NCBI RefSeq assembly: GCF_018139145.2
Contig: NC_059482.1
Location: 6,274,294 to 6,338,293, forward strand
Source of the DNA: Gymnogyps californianus
Lineage: Eukaryota > Chordata > Aves > Accipitriformes > Cathartidae
DNA length: 64,000 nt
Direction of reading: 5' to 3'
A model generated the notes under the pieces. That model made no database searches. It was not told the DNA's origin and worked only from the letters and a program-made list of their open reading frames with translations. Shown here piece after piece: positions 50,401 to 63,272 of the stretch. The translations under genes and the position numbers were made by a program. Position 1 is the first letter of the stretch, and each line of letters opens with the position of its first letter.

Positions 50401-53140
50401 TTTAATGCTGTCTGTTCAACACAACAGTTTTTAAATGTAAAGATTGGAAGTCACCTAAATATCCATTTTTCAGGACCTACATATTGATTTAGATGTCCAA
50501 ATGTACCCAGCTCCCCCAGTCAAACTTTGGTTGATGAGAATGATGTAAATTTTTCCTAGCTATGATTACAATATTTGTTTGTTTTGAGGTAGATTTAATG
50601 TGCCATATAATTAACTGGTACAGAGAATTAAGCTATAAAGCATACTATTATCTCTCAGGCTTTTGTCAGGGCTATATGAGATTGTCATATATGGCACTGG
50701 TTGTTGATAACTAACCTAATGAAATGATACCATCACACAGAGGCTGTTTCTCAGTATCCGTTCCTACTGATAAGAAGTTATCTGTCTTGATATTGATTTG
50801 ACATCTATCTGCTCCGTATGTGACTTTGGAAACTAATGACTGAGGTTGCACTGAATATTCAGAGATAAATTTTCAGATGAGCAGAGGGCCAGCCTTCCTA
50901 TTTCTCAGAAGCTTTTTTTTTTTCTGCCTGCTAATGAACCGTGGGTGCAGGCATTAGCTCTGAGACAGCTTTTTATGATTGAAGATCAGATCAGCTAAAG
51001 GCTAATATTTGTGCTTGCAATGCATTGTATAGAGGAAACCAGGAGTGCAAGTATCGATGGTATTCTGACAAAATGAAGGGCAGCTTTCTTAAAGTGTCAG
51101 ACTCGAGATACTACTCCTTCCCTTAAATTACAGCTTGATTTCAGCTGAGCAACTTGACGAGCCGAAAATTATGAGAGAAGTGCATTGCTGTCGTTGACCA
51201 CCCCACTAGGGATCTGGAGCGTTTGGAAAGGAAAGAACCGGTCTGATTTTGCAGGACTAGCAAGCCATTTATATGCGTACATGCCAAAACAGCAGTGGAA
51301 GGAAAACAGAACATCTAGGTCCACGATCGAGTGTGAATGGGGCTGGGATTGGGGAAAATACATCGTTTGGTGGTCTTGATGCCCTTGCCAGTTTTACTGG
51401 CATGACGCTACCTGCTGCAGAAGTGGGGACAGGAGAGGTGTGCTAGGACACAGCCAGGCTGCCTGGCCTGCCTCTTCGCTGCTGGCTGTGCTCTGGCCAA
51501 GGGACGATGGTGTGGGGATTTGTGTTGTGAATGCAGTGCACAGAGAATAATTCATTTTTTGTGGTAGCCCTGTGGGCTGGGTAGGAATTTGGTTGCATTG
51601 CTTCTCCTGAATTTGCCCAAAGTGACTTTGGAGAGTGTCAGAGGGTGACAGCTGGTACTTTCACCCCTTACATGCAGTCGTATCTGTCAAACAATCCAGG
51701 ACATCTTTGATTCTGGTCTGGCATGTGTCAGGAGTGTGGGCTCTCCCCTAAGGCAGAGCTTTAAGAAAAACACCAGTAATGTGAAACCCCTTAAGTCAGT
51801 CAACATGATTTTATCACGCATATTTATGCCGCCTAACAGCTGGCACTGAAAGAGAATGAGAGTGAAAAACTCCTACCGAGGGCAGTACAGAGTGAACAGC
51901 ATCCCTGTTTAGGTGAGTTGTCCTCTGGAGAAGCCTGTGTAAAAGCCTCGGTAGAGCAGCCTCCAGCCTGGGGTACTTACAGGAGGGTATGTCCGTGTCA
52001 GCAAGGGCGCTGGGGGCACTGGGAGCAAACCACTCAGTGCTGAGTACCCAGTGTCTGCAGGGCTCATTAGTGAGGATTTTGGTTTGGATTGCCACTAGTC
52101 TGAGACCAAGAACTCATTAGTGATTTTGGCACTTCAGGTGCATCCTTGGAGTATGTTCTCTGGTTTCCAAAGGGGGTTGTATGCTCCAAGACCACCCATG
52201 CCGTGAGCCAAAGCATGGTAGGTGAGGACAGTTGGGAGAAGGACTTCAAAAGTGCTTCTCTGATGCAACCTACACTACTGAGGAGGGCACGTTGTTCAGT
52301 GTTGGACAAAGGGGATAGGAATACTTTCCTTTGGGTTCATATGCAGTGTCAACAAAATCCCGAGGGGTGAATAGGTGATGAATGTTTGCATCAGCTTCCA
52401 TGGAGCTGGTGCCACGTTAGAAAGCTCTGTTCTTCAGTGCTCTTGTTAGCTATTTAACCTTTCTGAACTGCCTTTGCCCAGCCTGCTGCATGCTGCATTC
52501 TTTTCTCAGTCCATTGCAGTTTGTTTCTGTATTACACCATTTTTTAGTGTTTCCATATTTATGAATTCATCCATCTACAATAACAATTACAGTTGGAATG
52601 TTTACTTTGCCTGATAACATTTACAGTTCATCTACTGGGCAAATACTTGTTATTCTTTGCTTATTTTTTTAAATATATATTATTAGAAGAGCTTTTGTAA
52701 AATTTAATTCATTCCTCCCAAATACGTTCCATTTCATACAATTGGCAGGAACAAAAAAACAAATCAGAACAAAACAAAGCAGCCCCATCTTCCCCAAAGA
52801 AAAACTAAAAAAAGGGAGTTGAGAAAGGTACCTCATTGACAAAGATAAAACCAAAGTCTAGCATTTAATTTTAGTTTTCTTCTGGCGGTTTTACAACATG
52901 GGATGCGATTATGGGTGACTTAAGACCCCGTTTTGTTTTATGTGAAAAAACACAGGGCTGACGTTCCCCCATGTGCCAGATCAAGTGCTTGACGCCCATG
53001 GGTTGTTCAGCAACGATGTTCATTACAGGGAGTTCCTGATCCCTGATGTGAATTACAGCAGTCTGAGAGGCTTTTTTATATTGACATATAGGTGTTTGGA
53101 CAGCTAGGCTCAGTGCAGCCGACAGCCTACGCCTAGTCCC
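47481..53140. other. Non-coding sequence, no gene recognised
   Basis: No exon with paired good splice sites is found. An open segment before a GTAGGC site at 49938 lacks a clear acceptor. The stretch around 50446-50505 (CACCTAAATATCC... GATTTAGATGTCC) may be an old repeat with inverted ends. The stretch 48115-48155 is a short purine-rich GGAGGA tract. Confidence 0.45.
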
Positions 53141-53460
53141 GCACAGGGAGAGGAGAGGGGTGAGCACTGGCTGCTGGCGCCCGCGGAGGCATCCCACCTT
53201 CAGCCACCGCAGTAAATGCCACTGAGATTCCTTGAGGCTCTGCATGGCTTCTCCGCTAGCCCTGGCAGCCCGCTCACCCAGCGGGGGTTAGCCCTGGCCC
53301 ACACAGCGCTGTCTCCCAAAGTGCCGGGCAAAGACCACGCTGCTGTAGAGGCGAGTGCAGGCGTGTCGGTGCCTGTGGAGGGGCAGGATGTGTGGAGGAC
53401 TTCTCCAGCTGCAGATCAGCTCCACAGAGCAGAGCATGCCCTACCCTGTCCGCCCCGGTG
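53141..53460. other. GC-rich islet
   Basis: This patch is GC-rich with CpG-bearing words (GCGCCCGCGG, AGCCCGCTCACCCAGCGGGG, GCGTGTCGG). An open frame crosses on each strand (about 96 and 124 codons), which the rarity of stops in such DNA explains. No promoter motif or splice site defines a transcript. It could be a small CpG island, an unmethylated enhancer or simply a GC-rich fluctuation. Confidence 0.3.
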
Positions 53461-56400
53461 CATTAAAGTGGTTAATGCTCTGTGCAGTGCATGGGAGTTA
53501 ATTTAGTGCAGATAGCTGAGAGACTTGGGTTTAATGTGCACTGGAAGGATGTTGGCACACATTTTTGGACTGCACGTTGCTCTCTGCCTTGATGAACTAA
53601 GCAGATACTGTACCATGAAAGGGAAGAGGAAGCTGAAACTTGGAATAATGTCCCTGTTTGTCTCACAGCGTGCTGCTGCTCATGATGTTGAGTTGGCGAC
53701 AGTCCTGCTCTGCTTGGAGAACACAGCCGTAGGCTCTGGTTGCGGGAGGATGAGCCCGTTGATATCTGGCAGGGTTGGTGAGAAAGGAAAGGAAGGCTGA
53801 TTCTGGCCAGATGGGAGATACTTTCTCAGTGTGAGAAAAGTGTGCGTGGAAGCAGATTATGTTCTGACAAAAGAAGCAAGCGAGAGCCCTGCAGTAGGTG
53901 TCACGGAGCGCAGAGCCGCCAGCCAGGCAGGACAATAGGTATTGTCAGGAAACACCTGGCTCTGAGAGCAAGCTGAGGGGACCTTTCAGTGAGTGAATGC
54001 GCTTGTCGTAAAATGTGCATATTGACAGGTTCTGCAAATGTATCAGGCAAAGAGAATCCAACCCTTTGTGAGGAGGCAGGAAAGTCCTTCAGCTGAACTG
54101 TGTTTTAATTTCAAACAGTTTCATATATGTATTCTCTGGGGTTAGATCAATCAAGATACTTTCCATGTGTTAAGACTGAATATTTGGGGGAACAAGCTCA
54201 TAGGGAGGAGCCCAAGGCCTCTACATTTGAATGCTGGAAGGAGTCTGCTCAATACCTTGAAAGTGGGGTTTGACTAATAGGAGAGAATAAGACCTGAGCG
54301 TTCATTTTCCCTGAAATATTACTGCCTTTATGAGCAGACAGGTAGTAACAGATGAGTAACCTAATTAACACAGGCTCAGAAGTTCTGTATTAAACTTCTA
54401 GAGAATAGTAATAGTAGCAAAGAAAACCTCTTTAAATAAAAAGATGTGAAAAACTGCAGATAAGAGGGTGTAAAAATAAGATAAGGGAAGTAAAAGTGGA
54501 GAACAAAAGGGAGGATTGCCCAGGAGGTTAAAATAATAGTAAAGCCTTCCAAGTACACACAGAACCCAAGGGTCAGCAGAGAAGCCATCGGCGCTCTGAC
54601 TGCTACTGAGCAAACACCGTTTGCTGGTGGGGCAGATGGGTGTCACTGTGGGTGCTGTGTGTGTGCGGACCCTCAACAGTGTGTTAGCGGTGGAATCCAT
54701 CCTCCAGATTTCTTCAACTTCTATTTTATTCTTTTGCTAAAATCTGTCCATGCTGTTGTAAATGGAGGAAATTAGCCCAAACACCTAAAAACAGGTATCT
54801 GAAAATGTTATAGATGGTAATAAATCGCAGATCAATTATGGACATGGAGCAGAGCAGGGCAGCATTGCTGTTGTGAGACCAAACCCAAATCTGAGACAGA
54901 ATGTTTGTTGCTCCACACTTAGGACCACATGAGTTCAGTCCTGCTGTTTGCAGATCTGAACTCACATCTCTGCACTGTCCTTCACTGGGCTTGTGGAGAC
55001 ATGACCTGGAGAGGACAGTGTCGGGTCAGCAAAAGTCAGCTTAACCGTGTTATGATTGTGTTCTGATGGATTTAATGAGGGAGAAATAAACTGCACGGAG
55101 GAAAAAACAAAGAAAAAGGCAGGCATGAAACAGGAGAAGGGTGAGTGTAGGTCACAGAGAACAGGCTGAGAAGGTTAAGCACAGATTGAATATGAAGCAA
55201 GGAGAAGGTGAGGGGACTGGAAAGAGAGGGTTAGTGCAACCACTGAGTGACACGGGCAGAGAAAGTGCAGGGCTGACTGTACAAATGTCTGTGAGTCCAC
55301 AGTGGCTAGAGTCAGCCTTAAGGTGGGAACATCAGATACAAGAGTCGTCTGTGAACCCTTTTTTTTCTCTTTTGAGTCATGGATTGAAGTTTTCAGTTTC
55401 CCATTTTTACCTTTCCCTTCCTCTCTATTGCTATGATAATTTCTGGTGGTTTATATTTGCACTGCTTTTATGTCAGAATGAATAAGGAAACAAAAGGGGA
55501 AACAATTTTCATTTCCCATTGCATTTTGACAGGACAGTGAGGTAGATGTGGAATGGGCTACCTCCTCATCTGTATCATGATTTTCCTTTCAAACTGAAAG
55601 GACTCTTCCTACATCTCTATTTAGAAGTATAATCCAGAATCAATTAGTCTGAAGCTCATAGGCAATGCAAATCATCTCCATCCTATCCTGGATGAATAAA
55701 GTCAATTTTCCTGCTCTGCCTGCACTATCAGATCTGTATTGGTGGGCATTGCCACAATCCACACAGTTTTCATCACGGCTAAGAAGTTAAATCCACCATG
55801 TCTTTACCATGCCAAATAATAACAAGAAATCATGCTTTAAGTATGCACCTGTGTAAGCTATTTTTATGAGACAAAAAGGCTTCCTGGTCCCTTGTGGGAT
55901 CATTTATATGATGGAAATAAGAAATATGGTATTGTTTGGCTGGGGGGGTATAATTCCTTAATTACCTGAGGCATGTCTGAGTTATTTTGGAAAGGTTGTT
56001 ATGAACAGCATGGTATCAGCTCTGCGACTGTAAAGAACAAGAACCAATAATGTAAGACCCAATTTGTACTGGCAAATAACAACCTGGGTCAAAGGGGTTG
56101 TAAGGGGCAGTAAATTGAAGAATTTACCCAATGGCAAAGTACTCAGATTTTCTTTCCGAAAATACAATTTCAGCAGTGTTGATGCGGAGGTGCTAGAAGT
56201 AATAAACTGGGGGATAAAACAATGGAGGTAAATGAGGTGGTGGTGCAGATGGTGGTGGTGCTGGCTGCAGGCGGGGAGAGGAGTGCTGCCTCTCTCCCAG
56301 CAGGATGGCTGGGCTGCTGGAGAAGGGCTAGTAAGAAAAGACTTCTTCCCTCTGCTTTTGGGCATCTTTTTCTTAGATGGCCTTTTTGTTCTTTGGTTTT

Positions 56401-57159
56401 TGGAGGGGTTTTTTTTGCTACCCAAATGTCTTTGTTCATTGATAGATCACACATGTTGGGGGTCAGATTTTACCTTCTTCAGGAGTTTCTGATAGTCCTA
56501 CAAAGCCTCTGTAGAAATTGGCTTAATCCATTTTAGGGCCTGTATGGGTTTTGTACCTTCCATACTTGCTGGTGGCTGAGTTCTTGACAAGGGTGGCTTA
56601 AGGAGAGCTTGCCAGTGCTGTCCGCATCTGGTACCGAGGCAACATTCCTGCTGGGTTTGCCCTTCCTACCTCTCATTATTTTATATTTCTTTCTATCAGC
56701 TCATTCTAAGACAAACCTTTTTTGTCTGTGCAGCAGTAACTTCACCATCACCATCACATTTCCTGCAGAAAACCAGTGAAAGATAAAATCACCTTTGGTC
56801 AAAATATGATTATTTTCTAAGGGGACTTCAAAATGAGGTTTCAAAATCGTGGTAGAGGACTGTGGACATAAGAGTTTGTTTCAAGTGTTTCCAGTGATAG
56901 TATGACTGAATATATATGATTTATTTCATTTTTCTAAGAATTACAAAACTATGAATTTGTGATGAAAGGCTTGATGGCTTTATGAATAAGTGCTAGTTGA
57001 TGCTATTTAAGTAGGATTCAATTAAATCTTCATAAAATGAACAGAGTGAAAAGGCTTGACATGAACTGAGGCCCAGGAAGGCAAACTGCCATGTATGAAC
57101 TATTCCATGGAAATCAGATTACTTTTCATAGCTGCAAAAATGTGCTTAGCTTAAACATA
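53461..57159. other. Non-coding sequence, no gene recognised
   Basis: No gene is recognised. Frames up to 147 codons on the minus strand (55982-56425) are basic, low-complexity translations of purine-rich sequence without splice or start support. A GGT/ATGGT-rich tract lies at 56229-56267. Confidence 0.5.
56229..56267. repeat. Imperfect GGT/GCAGATGGT simple repeat
   Basis: GAGGTGGTGGTGCAGATGGT continues with further GGTGGT units. Its minus-strand translation gives a histidine-rich run that should not be read as a protein feature. Confidence 0.7.
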
Positions 57160-57215
57160 TTGGGCCAAATTCTGTTCTCATTTATGCATGTGTAATATGG
57201 AACTAAGTGCAATAT
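57160..57215. mobile_element. Ancient repeat fragment (GGGCCAAATTCTG family)
   Basis: TTGGGCCAAATTCTGTTCTC followed by ATGTGTAATATGGAACT matches the left part of the old repeat whose wording I recall as 'gggccaaattctgctctcagttacaccagtgtaaatctggagt'. Related pieces lie at 57409, 61574 and, inverted, at 63228. Confidence 0.6.
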
Positions 57216-57408
57216 TTGGGTAAATCTATTTCAAATAATTAGTTGATAGTCTTGGAGGGAAAAGAAACCATTGCTAATTTAAATATTGGCATATTCTATT
57301 TTTCAAACAGATGTTCAGACTCTTATATTTTGGCATCGCAAGATGAAAAGATAGTGAAGTTGCACAAGAGGATTTTTATGGAGACTGTCAAAGGAAATGA
57401 GAAAACTC

Positions 57409-57537
57409 TTGGGCCAAAATTCAGACAAGTTCTATACATAGTTTCCCACAAATTTCTGATCCTGAGAGCTGTGGGGAATCCCACTGACTTTAGAAATTCC
57501 CTTCTCCATCGCACAGTTTGCAGGATTGGGGCCCTAC
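57409..57537. mobile_element. Ancient repeat, near-complete copy bounded by GGGCCAAAAT and ATTGGGGCCC
   Basis: It begins TTGGGCCAAAATTCAGACAA, contains GGGGAATCCCACTGACTTTA in the middle and ends GCAGGATTGGGGCCCTA. The ends and the ACTGACTT core match the archosaur/turtle repeat group described for other copies in this window. The copy is diverged and non-coding, though an open frame happens to cross it (57243-57638). Confidence 0.55.
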
Positions 57538-58094
57538 GAAACACAACACAGTTGTCCTGGCTCTGTGGAGGTAGATGGCAAAATGCCTTTGGCATAAACA
57601 AAGTCAGGCTTTTCACTACTATCTTTTTCAGAGGCTGAATTAAACCCGCCTCCCCTCTTTTTTTTCCCTAAGCTAGTTCAATGTCTTGTTATTTTACCGA
57701 GGTTTTAATTTAGAATCTGAAGTAATTTTTTACCTTGATATGCTTCTATAGCTTTCAAATGTACAATAAAGTAGAGTAGATGCGTTATTGCCAGAATATG
57801 GATCCATGGCAACTGAGTCGCTTAAAAACAAATCTAAAGTCTTCCTTTTATTTTTTTTTTTTTTTTAAACCAGTGGGTGTCTTTATTCTGCATTTACTCG
57901 CAACACTTTTTAATACAATAAAAAAACCTGAAAGTAGCATTAAAATTATCTCACTCTTCTGAATTTGCCTGTAAAACTGCATTGGTATTTACTAGAAAAA
58001 CAATTTTCCTGCTTGCTTTTAGAGTTTCTAACTTTATTTTTTTCCCCTTTACAAAAATCCTTAGTGTTAGGAAAACATTAAGCCAGCTTCCTGG
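57538..58094. other. Non-coding sequence with poly-T (16) at 57851-57866
   Basis: No gene is recognised. The T tract followed by AAACCAG resembles a 3' splice site, but the frames behind it are short and no matching donor is seen. Confidence 0.45.
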
Positions 58095-58215
58095 GATGCT
58101 GAGATACAATAATGCTAAATGGTTTGCCCAAATTATAGTGCCAAAGGTCTGTGGCAGAATGGGGAGTAGAGTTGCTATCTTGTACTCTCAGTCCAGCCTC
58201 ATAGACCATCTTCCT
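58095..58215. mobile_element. Ancient SINE/L3-like repeat fragment
   Basis: The blocks TGGTTTGCCCAAATTATAG, GGTCTGTGGCAGAATGGGGA and CTCATAGACCATCTTCCTCT occur in the same order and spacing as the 3' part of the old amniote element I recall ('gacttgcccaaggtcac... gtctgtggcagagc... ctagaccatcctcc'). It belongs to the same broad group as the fragment at 33116-33230 but represents a more downstream part. Confidence 0.65.
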
Positions 58216-61200
58216 CTTTTCAGCTGTGCTTCAAATGAGAATATATACTGAACCAGAACCACTCCTGCTTAAAATAGTAGCTGTAATTCTCCTTCCACCC
58301 CAGTTATACAGTGATAGAATACTGACATCAGCAAAGTGTCTTTTGATGTACTGCAGAGTAAGAGAGAAGACCCATAGATTAAAAGAAAAAATCCATTCAT
58401 GTCAATTAAAGATATTTACACTATCAAGCACATTACCAGCGTGTAGTAATAATGGAAAATGAAATCTCACCACTATTCTCTCTCCCTGTGGAAATTGGTA
58501 TTCAAATCTCTATTTATACAATGTCTTGACTTAAGATATCACCAGCCTTTGCTTTCTCTGCAGCCTGCCAGTGAACACATGTTTTTCTCTAAGTATGGTG
58601 TAATCATAAATGAATATAATAAGGTAGGGGACGCGCATGATTAAATTGCATGACTTCAGCTTGCCTGATGTGACTTCCATTTGCTTCAACTGTTGTTCAG
58701 AACTCGGTGTTTTACCCTCCGGGAAAAAATGGCCTGGAAATAGCCCCAAATGATTCAGAGAGTCTGGGGGCTCAAAATATTTTCAACTAATTTCTGTCAC
58801 CTTGAATTTTATCATACCATCCACCCGTATGTATAGATTAGAAGCTGTACTTCTCTGCTTTTAGTCTTTCTCTGTATACTTTTGTTTTCAATACCTAAAT
58901 TGCCTCCTTTTTAATGCTACACTATTTGACTTTTCTCCTCAAATAGAGTGAACATATGCTTTACTAGCTCTTCCTAACTGCTGTATTTCCAGAGTATTTT
59001 ATGGATTGTGGTAAGGTTTAGGGTCATATGAAATGTCTGGTTAGTTCATCTCTAATCAAGGTAGTTAAGATAAAGTCAAGGCGTGTGGCTCCCAGTCTTT
59101 CATTGCCTTTTTGGAGCACACAGCCTCTCTGGTGCCAGATGTTCAGAGGACTCCACGTTTCAAAGTTCTCTATTTGGGCTGAATTTTTTATCGGTTCCCA
59201 CATACAAAGTAATGCAAAGGTCTTCAGAAGATCTTAAACCAGATGTAGAAAACTTTACTTGACCTGCTGAGGTGAACTGTACAAGGTTTGGATTCTCATT
59301 GCTGATCCTGCCAAGTTTACTCTGCTTTATCTGGGGCAATGGACAACACAGAAAAGTGGACAACTGATGATTAATAGAAGTTTGAGGATGAGTTTATCTC
59401 CTATAAGAAAAGCTGGTCCCTGCTGTGAGTGGCCAAATCCATTTTTAGAAGTAGTAATAATAAAAATGATGCCAGTTTGGCAGCCCAGCATTGCACCAAT
59501 TAATTCATGTTGACTTCTCTGAATTACTTGTGTCCAATCAAAATTTAAAAGCTTAAAAAGTCAATATTTAATTTCAGCATTCTCAGCTGAAAGGACTTTT
59601 TCTGCAATTTTTACATGAAATATAATCCAAAATCTTTTGTTCAGATTGAGTGAATATTTTTTTCCTCGGCCAAGCAAAAAAAAAAAACCCGCACCAAACA
59701 AAAAACCCAAAACAAAACCCTCAGCCACTTTTGCATATTCACAACTGAATAACGCTCTTGGATTTGCAAGCTCCATAGACCTGACCCCAACAGCAATTAG
59801 AGTAGGTCAAGTGCTGGGTGCCAGCCATGAAGTGGTTTAGCAGAGCTCTCTGGTGTGCTTGAAGTCCTTCCTCTGCAATCGAAGTGTAAGAAGAGATTCC
59901 AGTGATTCAAAGCAGTTGGAGACTTCTCCATAATTGGGAGAATTCTCAAACATGCAGTTGTGGCCATCTTCCATCCCCTTCACACGACTCAGCCAGTGTA
60001 AAAGGGCAGCTAACTGGGGAAAAAAAATTCTGGCTCAGGTTTGATTTGGAGAAGAACTCTTGAGAGTAGATGCTTATACGAAGTTAATCTGAACCATCCT
60101 CATTTCTTGGACCTATAAATCTGGGCAGTAAATTGTTCAAGAACAGGTTTCTTTATAAGATCTCCAGGACTTATTACTTCTCAGTGGGATGGAAATTGCG
60201 TGAAAAAACTGCTTTGTTTTAGGTATTTTGGCACGCCTCCATCTTGTTTTAGAAAATATAATGGGTAGAATTTAATGGAATTTTTCTGATCTGCAGTGTG
60301 TTCTGAATTCCTTCTATGTTTTGGGCAGTGGCTTGGGGAAGTAGTATTTGCTTCTGAACAATTTTCACACCCCCATACTGCTTTTCTTTCTGCAAAGGTT
60401 GTGAGTGTGGAGCACACATGCATAGGTGGGCATTTGATAGGCACAACAACTAAATGTACAATTCTAGCACTTCAAAATGCTCCTGTTGTTCAGCAAGAGA
60501 GAAGTCTCTACTGATTAGGATCAGACTGGTCCATGACAAAGTTCATGAGTGGCCTCTCACAGGGATACATTAGTCAGTACAATGCTAAAGACCTCAGCCC
60601 AGATAGTGGAGAAACTATATCAAGGCAAGAAGAAAATGTTAAAAGCGTTTTTTGCTCCTCTGTAGGCTAGATCATGTTCCACTCTCTTCTGTAGACTACT
60701 TGGCTACCACGGTCCACCTAGTTCTGTGCCGTTGCCAGATCTCTGCTTCCCTATCTGCAGTGAGTGACAAGTCAGTGATTTGCTGTCTCTGCAGTTTTAG
60801 GACCCCATGAATTCTTAGGTGCACATTGCCTAATACTCAGAACTAAGTAACTTGTTGGCACAATGGCATCTCTTGTGCTGTTCCTTCACCTGCCAACTTT
60901 TCTCTAGCACAGGCAAATTCTCTCTCTCCTTCCATTAATGCACAAAACAAGACTTTTAGAAGCTGCCAAGAGTCCCCTATAGGACTGAAGGACTTGGATG
61001 TCACACAGCATCCTCTCCGGATGTAACCAGAGTGTAACCTTAATGTATTTCCCCACCTTGATGAAAGGCAGCTCACAAGATTAAAATAACAGGCTGCAAA
61101 AGCAAATGCGGTATTATACCACATTAATCCTCTGACACAGCATTCATCTAAATGCCACAATGGCTGTGATACTCCTGTACAGGCATGTGATTCATTCACC

Positions 61201-61573
61201 ATTATTTGCCATAATTATCTTGCTCAGAATTAGAAAGGATTAAATGAAACTTGGTGGTCCCTGCACTTCAGAGAAGCAATGGAAAAGAATTTTAAAATAA
61301 GTGGTACTAATCACCTTTGTTAAGCATTTTCCCATAATCTCTGTTTTTAATAACAATTTATTGCAGTAAGTGTTTGTTAGTGGCCATTTGTCATCAAACG
61401 TTAAACACACCTTTGATTTTCTTGTGATTTATCTTGATGTTTTGAAAGAATGGCCATGTGGTTAGTTGTGTACTACAAATTATGATGGTTATAAAAATTG
61501 TAAATTACCTCCCTCTGTGATGTAAGTTGCTGTTCAATGGAACTAATGGAGCTTGGTCATAATGGAGATGTTT
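58216..61573. other. Non-coding sequence, no gene recognised
   Basis: No splice-bounded frame is convincing. An A/C-rich tract lies at 59675-59720. From about 61200 to 61510 the sequence (CCATAATTATCTTGCTC, GTGGCCATTTGTCATCAAAC) has the non-repetitive, homeobox-site-rich texture of a possible conserved element, seen only as composition. Confidence 0.4.
59675..59720. repeat. A/C-rich simple tract with poly-A (12)
   Basis: A run of 12 A at 59676-59687 is followed by CCCGCACCAAAC and AAAAAACCC-type units. It is similar in style to the tract at 22871-22917. Confidence 0.8.
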
Positions 61574-61640
61574 GGACCAAATTCTGGTCACCATTGGTTT
61601 TGATGTAATCCTGGAGTGCTCTCACTGAACTCAAGAATTT
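61574..61640. mobile_element. Ancient repeat fragment (GGACCAAATTCTGG...CTGAACTCA)
   Basis: GGACCAAATTCTGGTCACCA, then TGATGTAATCCTGGAGTGCT, then CTCACTGAACTCA follow the order of the same old family ('ggccaaattctgctctcagttacacc... gtaaatctggagtaactccactgacttca'). It is diverged and non-coding. Confidence 0.6.
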
Positions 61641-63227
61641 AAGCTAGTCCACTTTTGGTTTAGCTTAAAAAAAAAAAAGATTTGTGCTGTGCATCTTCTG
61701 CAGGACTTGTGCTCTTTTTGTTTTGATTCACATTTTAAAAATATTTTTTTCTACCTGAAATGACATTTAGAAAGCAAGAGGATTTGAGATGAATATAGTA
61801 TATTTGTTTAAGAACTGGGTAGACCAGATGATTTGAAGAAAATAATTTTTATGTCTGTATACACAGTGATTATGACAATAATAAAAGTGAAATAGATGTT
61901 CAAATGTGGAGACTAAAAATATGTTAGGACCTAATTTCTCATTTCACTTATCAGTTTCGTATTAGAGATACAAGTTTCTGGAGTACAACTCTGAGAAGGT
62001 TTGGGGACCAATTCTAAACCTGTAGTCAGGTACTAATAATCTCTCTGAGCTGCTTTTCACAACTAAAATACGGTATGCAATCACCATTCTGTAAAATAGA
62101 TGTGGACATATTATATTTGGACATTTGCTATTTGGAAGAAAAAATAAAAAATCGGTTGTGGTCAAAAGGGGAACAAAGAATCTGATCTATTTCCCATCTT
62201 TGCTCTGGTGAGAAGAGGTGACAACTGTAGTATCGCAGGTCCCTCTCTGTGGCACCTCCTGAACTGTAATGGTCATCGCAGTGAAAGACAGGAACAGTCT
62301 CATTCTCCGCTGTTATTTCTAAGTCACTTGCACCTAGGCAAAATGGTGAAAATGCCCCCCAGGACAGCAGTGACACAGGTTCAGGCTGCTGAGAACAGAA
62401 ACAATGTACTTCACTTATTACCTTGAGAATAATTATTCAGGACAGGGGTTAGGTTGGCAAAAGTCTGCACACAACAGTTTCAGAAATCACACCGAAAATG
62501 TCTATGGTGCAATCCGAAGAGAGGAAAGATTGACCCTTACTTAATAAAAGCATAAGACAACAACTCGCCTTAAGGTGATCACCTGAAAAAGGTGAAATAG
62601 GTTCATAAAAACAAAAAAAATGTTGTATATTCTCTTCCATAAGAAAAATAATTTCTCTCCTAAAAAGGAGCAAAATTTGCAATGAGTCAAATAAATCAAA
62701 ATAGTTTTTCAGTGGGGTGATATTGTCTCAAAATTTTGCTTCTCAATAAAATATTTTATGTGTGTTTGTGATCAAAGAGTCACCAGCATCATTAAGTTTT
62801 AAGTCATGCCTTATAGTGACCTTGATAAAAAATGTTAAGATCATATAGTATCATAGTTATTCAGTCTTCCATATGGCAACACCTCTGTCTCAGGAATAAG
62901 TTTATGACAGTAATATATCTTAGGAAGAGATGTAAGGATGTGCTCTTTACAGAGTATTAGCAAAATTGTGAAGCCAGGACTTCTGTAGAGCACCAAATAT
63001 ATTGTTGACAATTAAATATTTGTCCCCCTCGTTACATACCTGCATGAAATTAACAAAAAATAATTAACTGAGCAGGAATGAGCATTGCAAACTTTCTACA
63101 TTGCCTACTTTCAAAACTGTGCACTACAGATTTGGTGATGTAGTTTAAAAACTTATTTTTGATTATTTATGGTGATCTTGCCTGGCCTCTGCATGAACAC
63201 TACCCCAGAAGTAATCTTGCCTGTCTT
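61641..63227. other. AT-rich non-coding sequence, no gene recognised
   Basis: No gene is called. On the minus strand a good acceptor (cut at 63039/63040) leads into a 30-codon open frame ending in TAA at 62947, but no poly-A signal or partner exon supports it. Confidence 0.45.
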
Positions 63228-63272
63228 AAGGATACTACTCAGAGTGACGCAAGGCATCAGAATCTGGCCCTA
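63228..63272 (-). mobile_element. Ancient repeat end fragment (CAGAATCTGGCCC)
   Basis: GGATACTACTCAGAGTGACG is followed by GCATCAGAATCTGGCCC, the reverse-strand end of the GGGCCAAATTCTG family. Only the last 45 or so bases can be followed. Confidence 0.5.

Noticed and set aside
55982..56425. Minus-strand lysine/serine-rich frame with a histidine run
   Set aside because: It translates purine-rich and GGT-repeat sequence. Composition explains both the residues and the length.
62947..63039. Minus-strand terminal-exon-like segment (strong acceptor, 30 codons, TAA)
   Set aside because: No poly-A signal found nearby, no partner exon on that strand, and the acceptor lies in an AT-rich T tract that gives many decoys.
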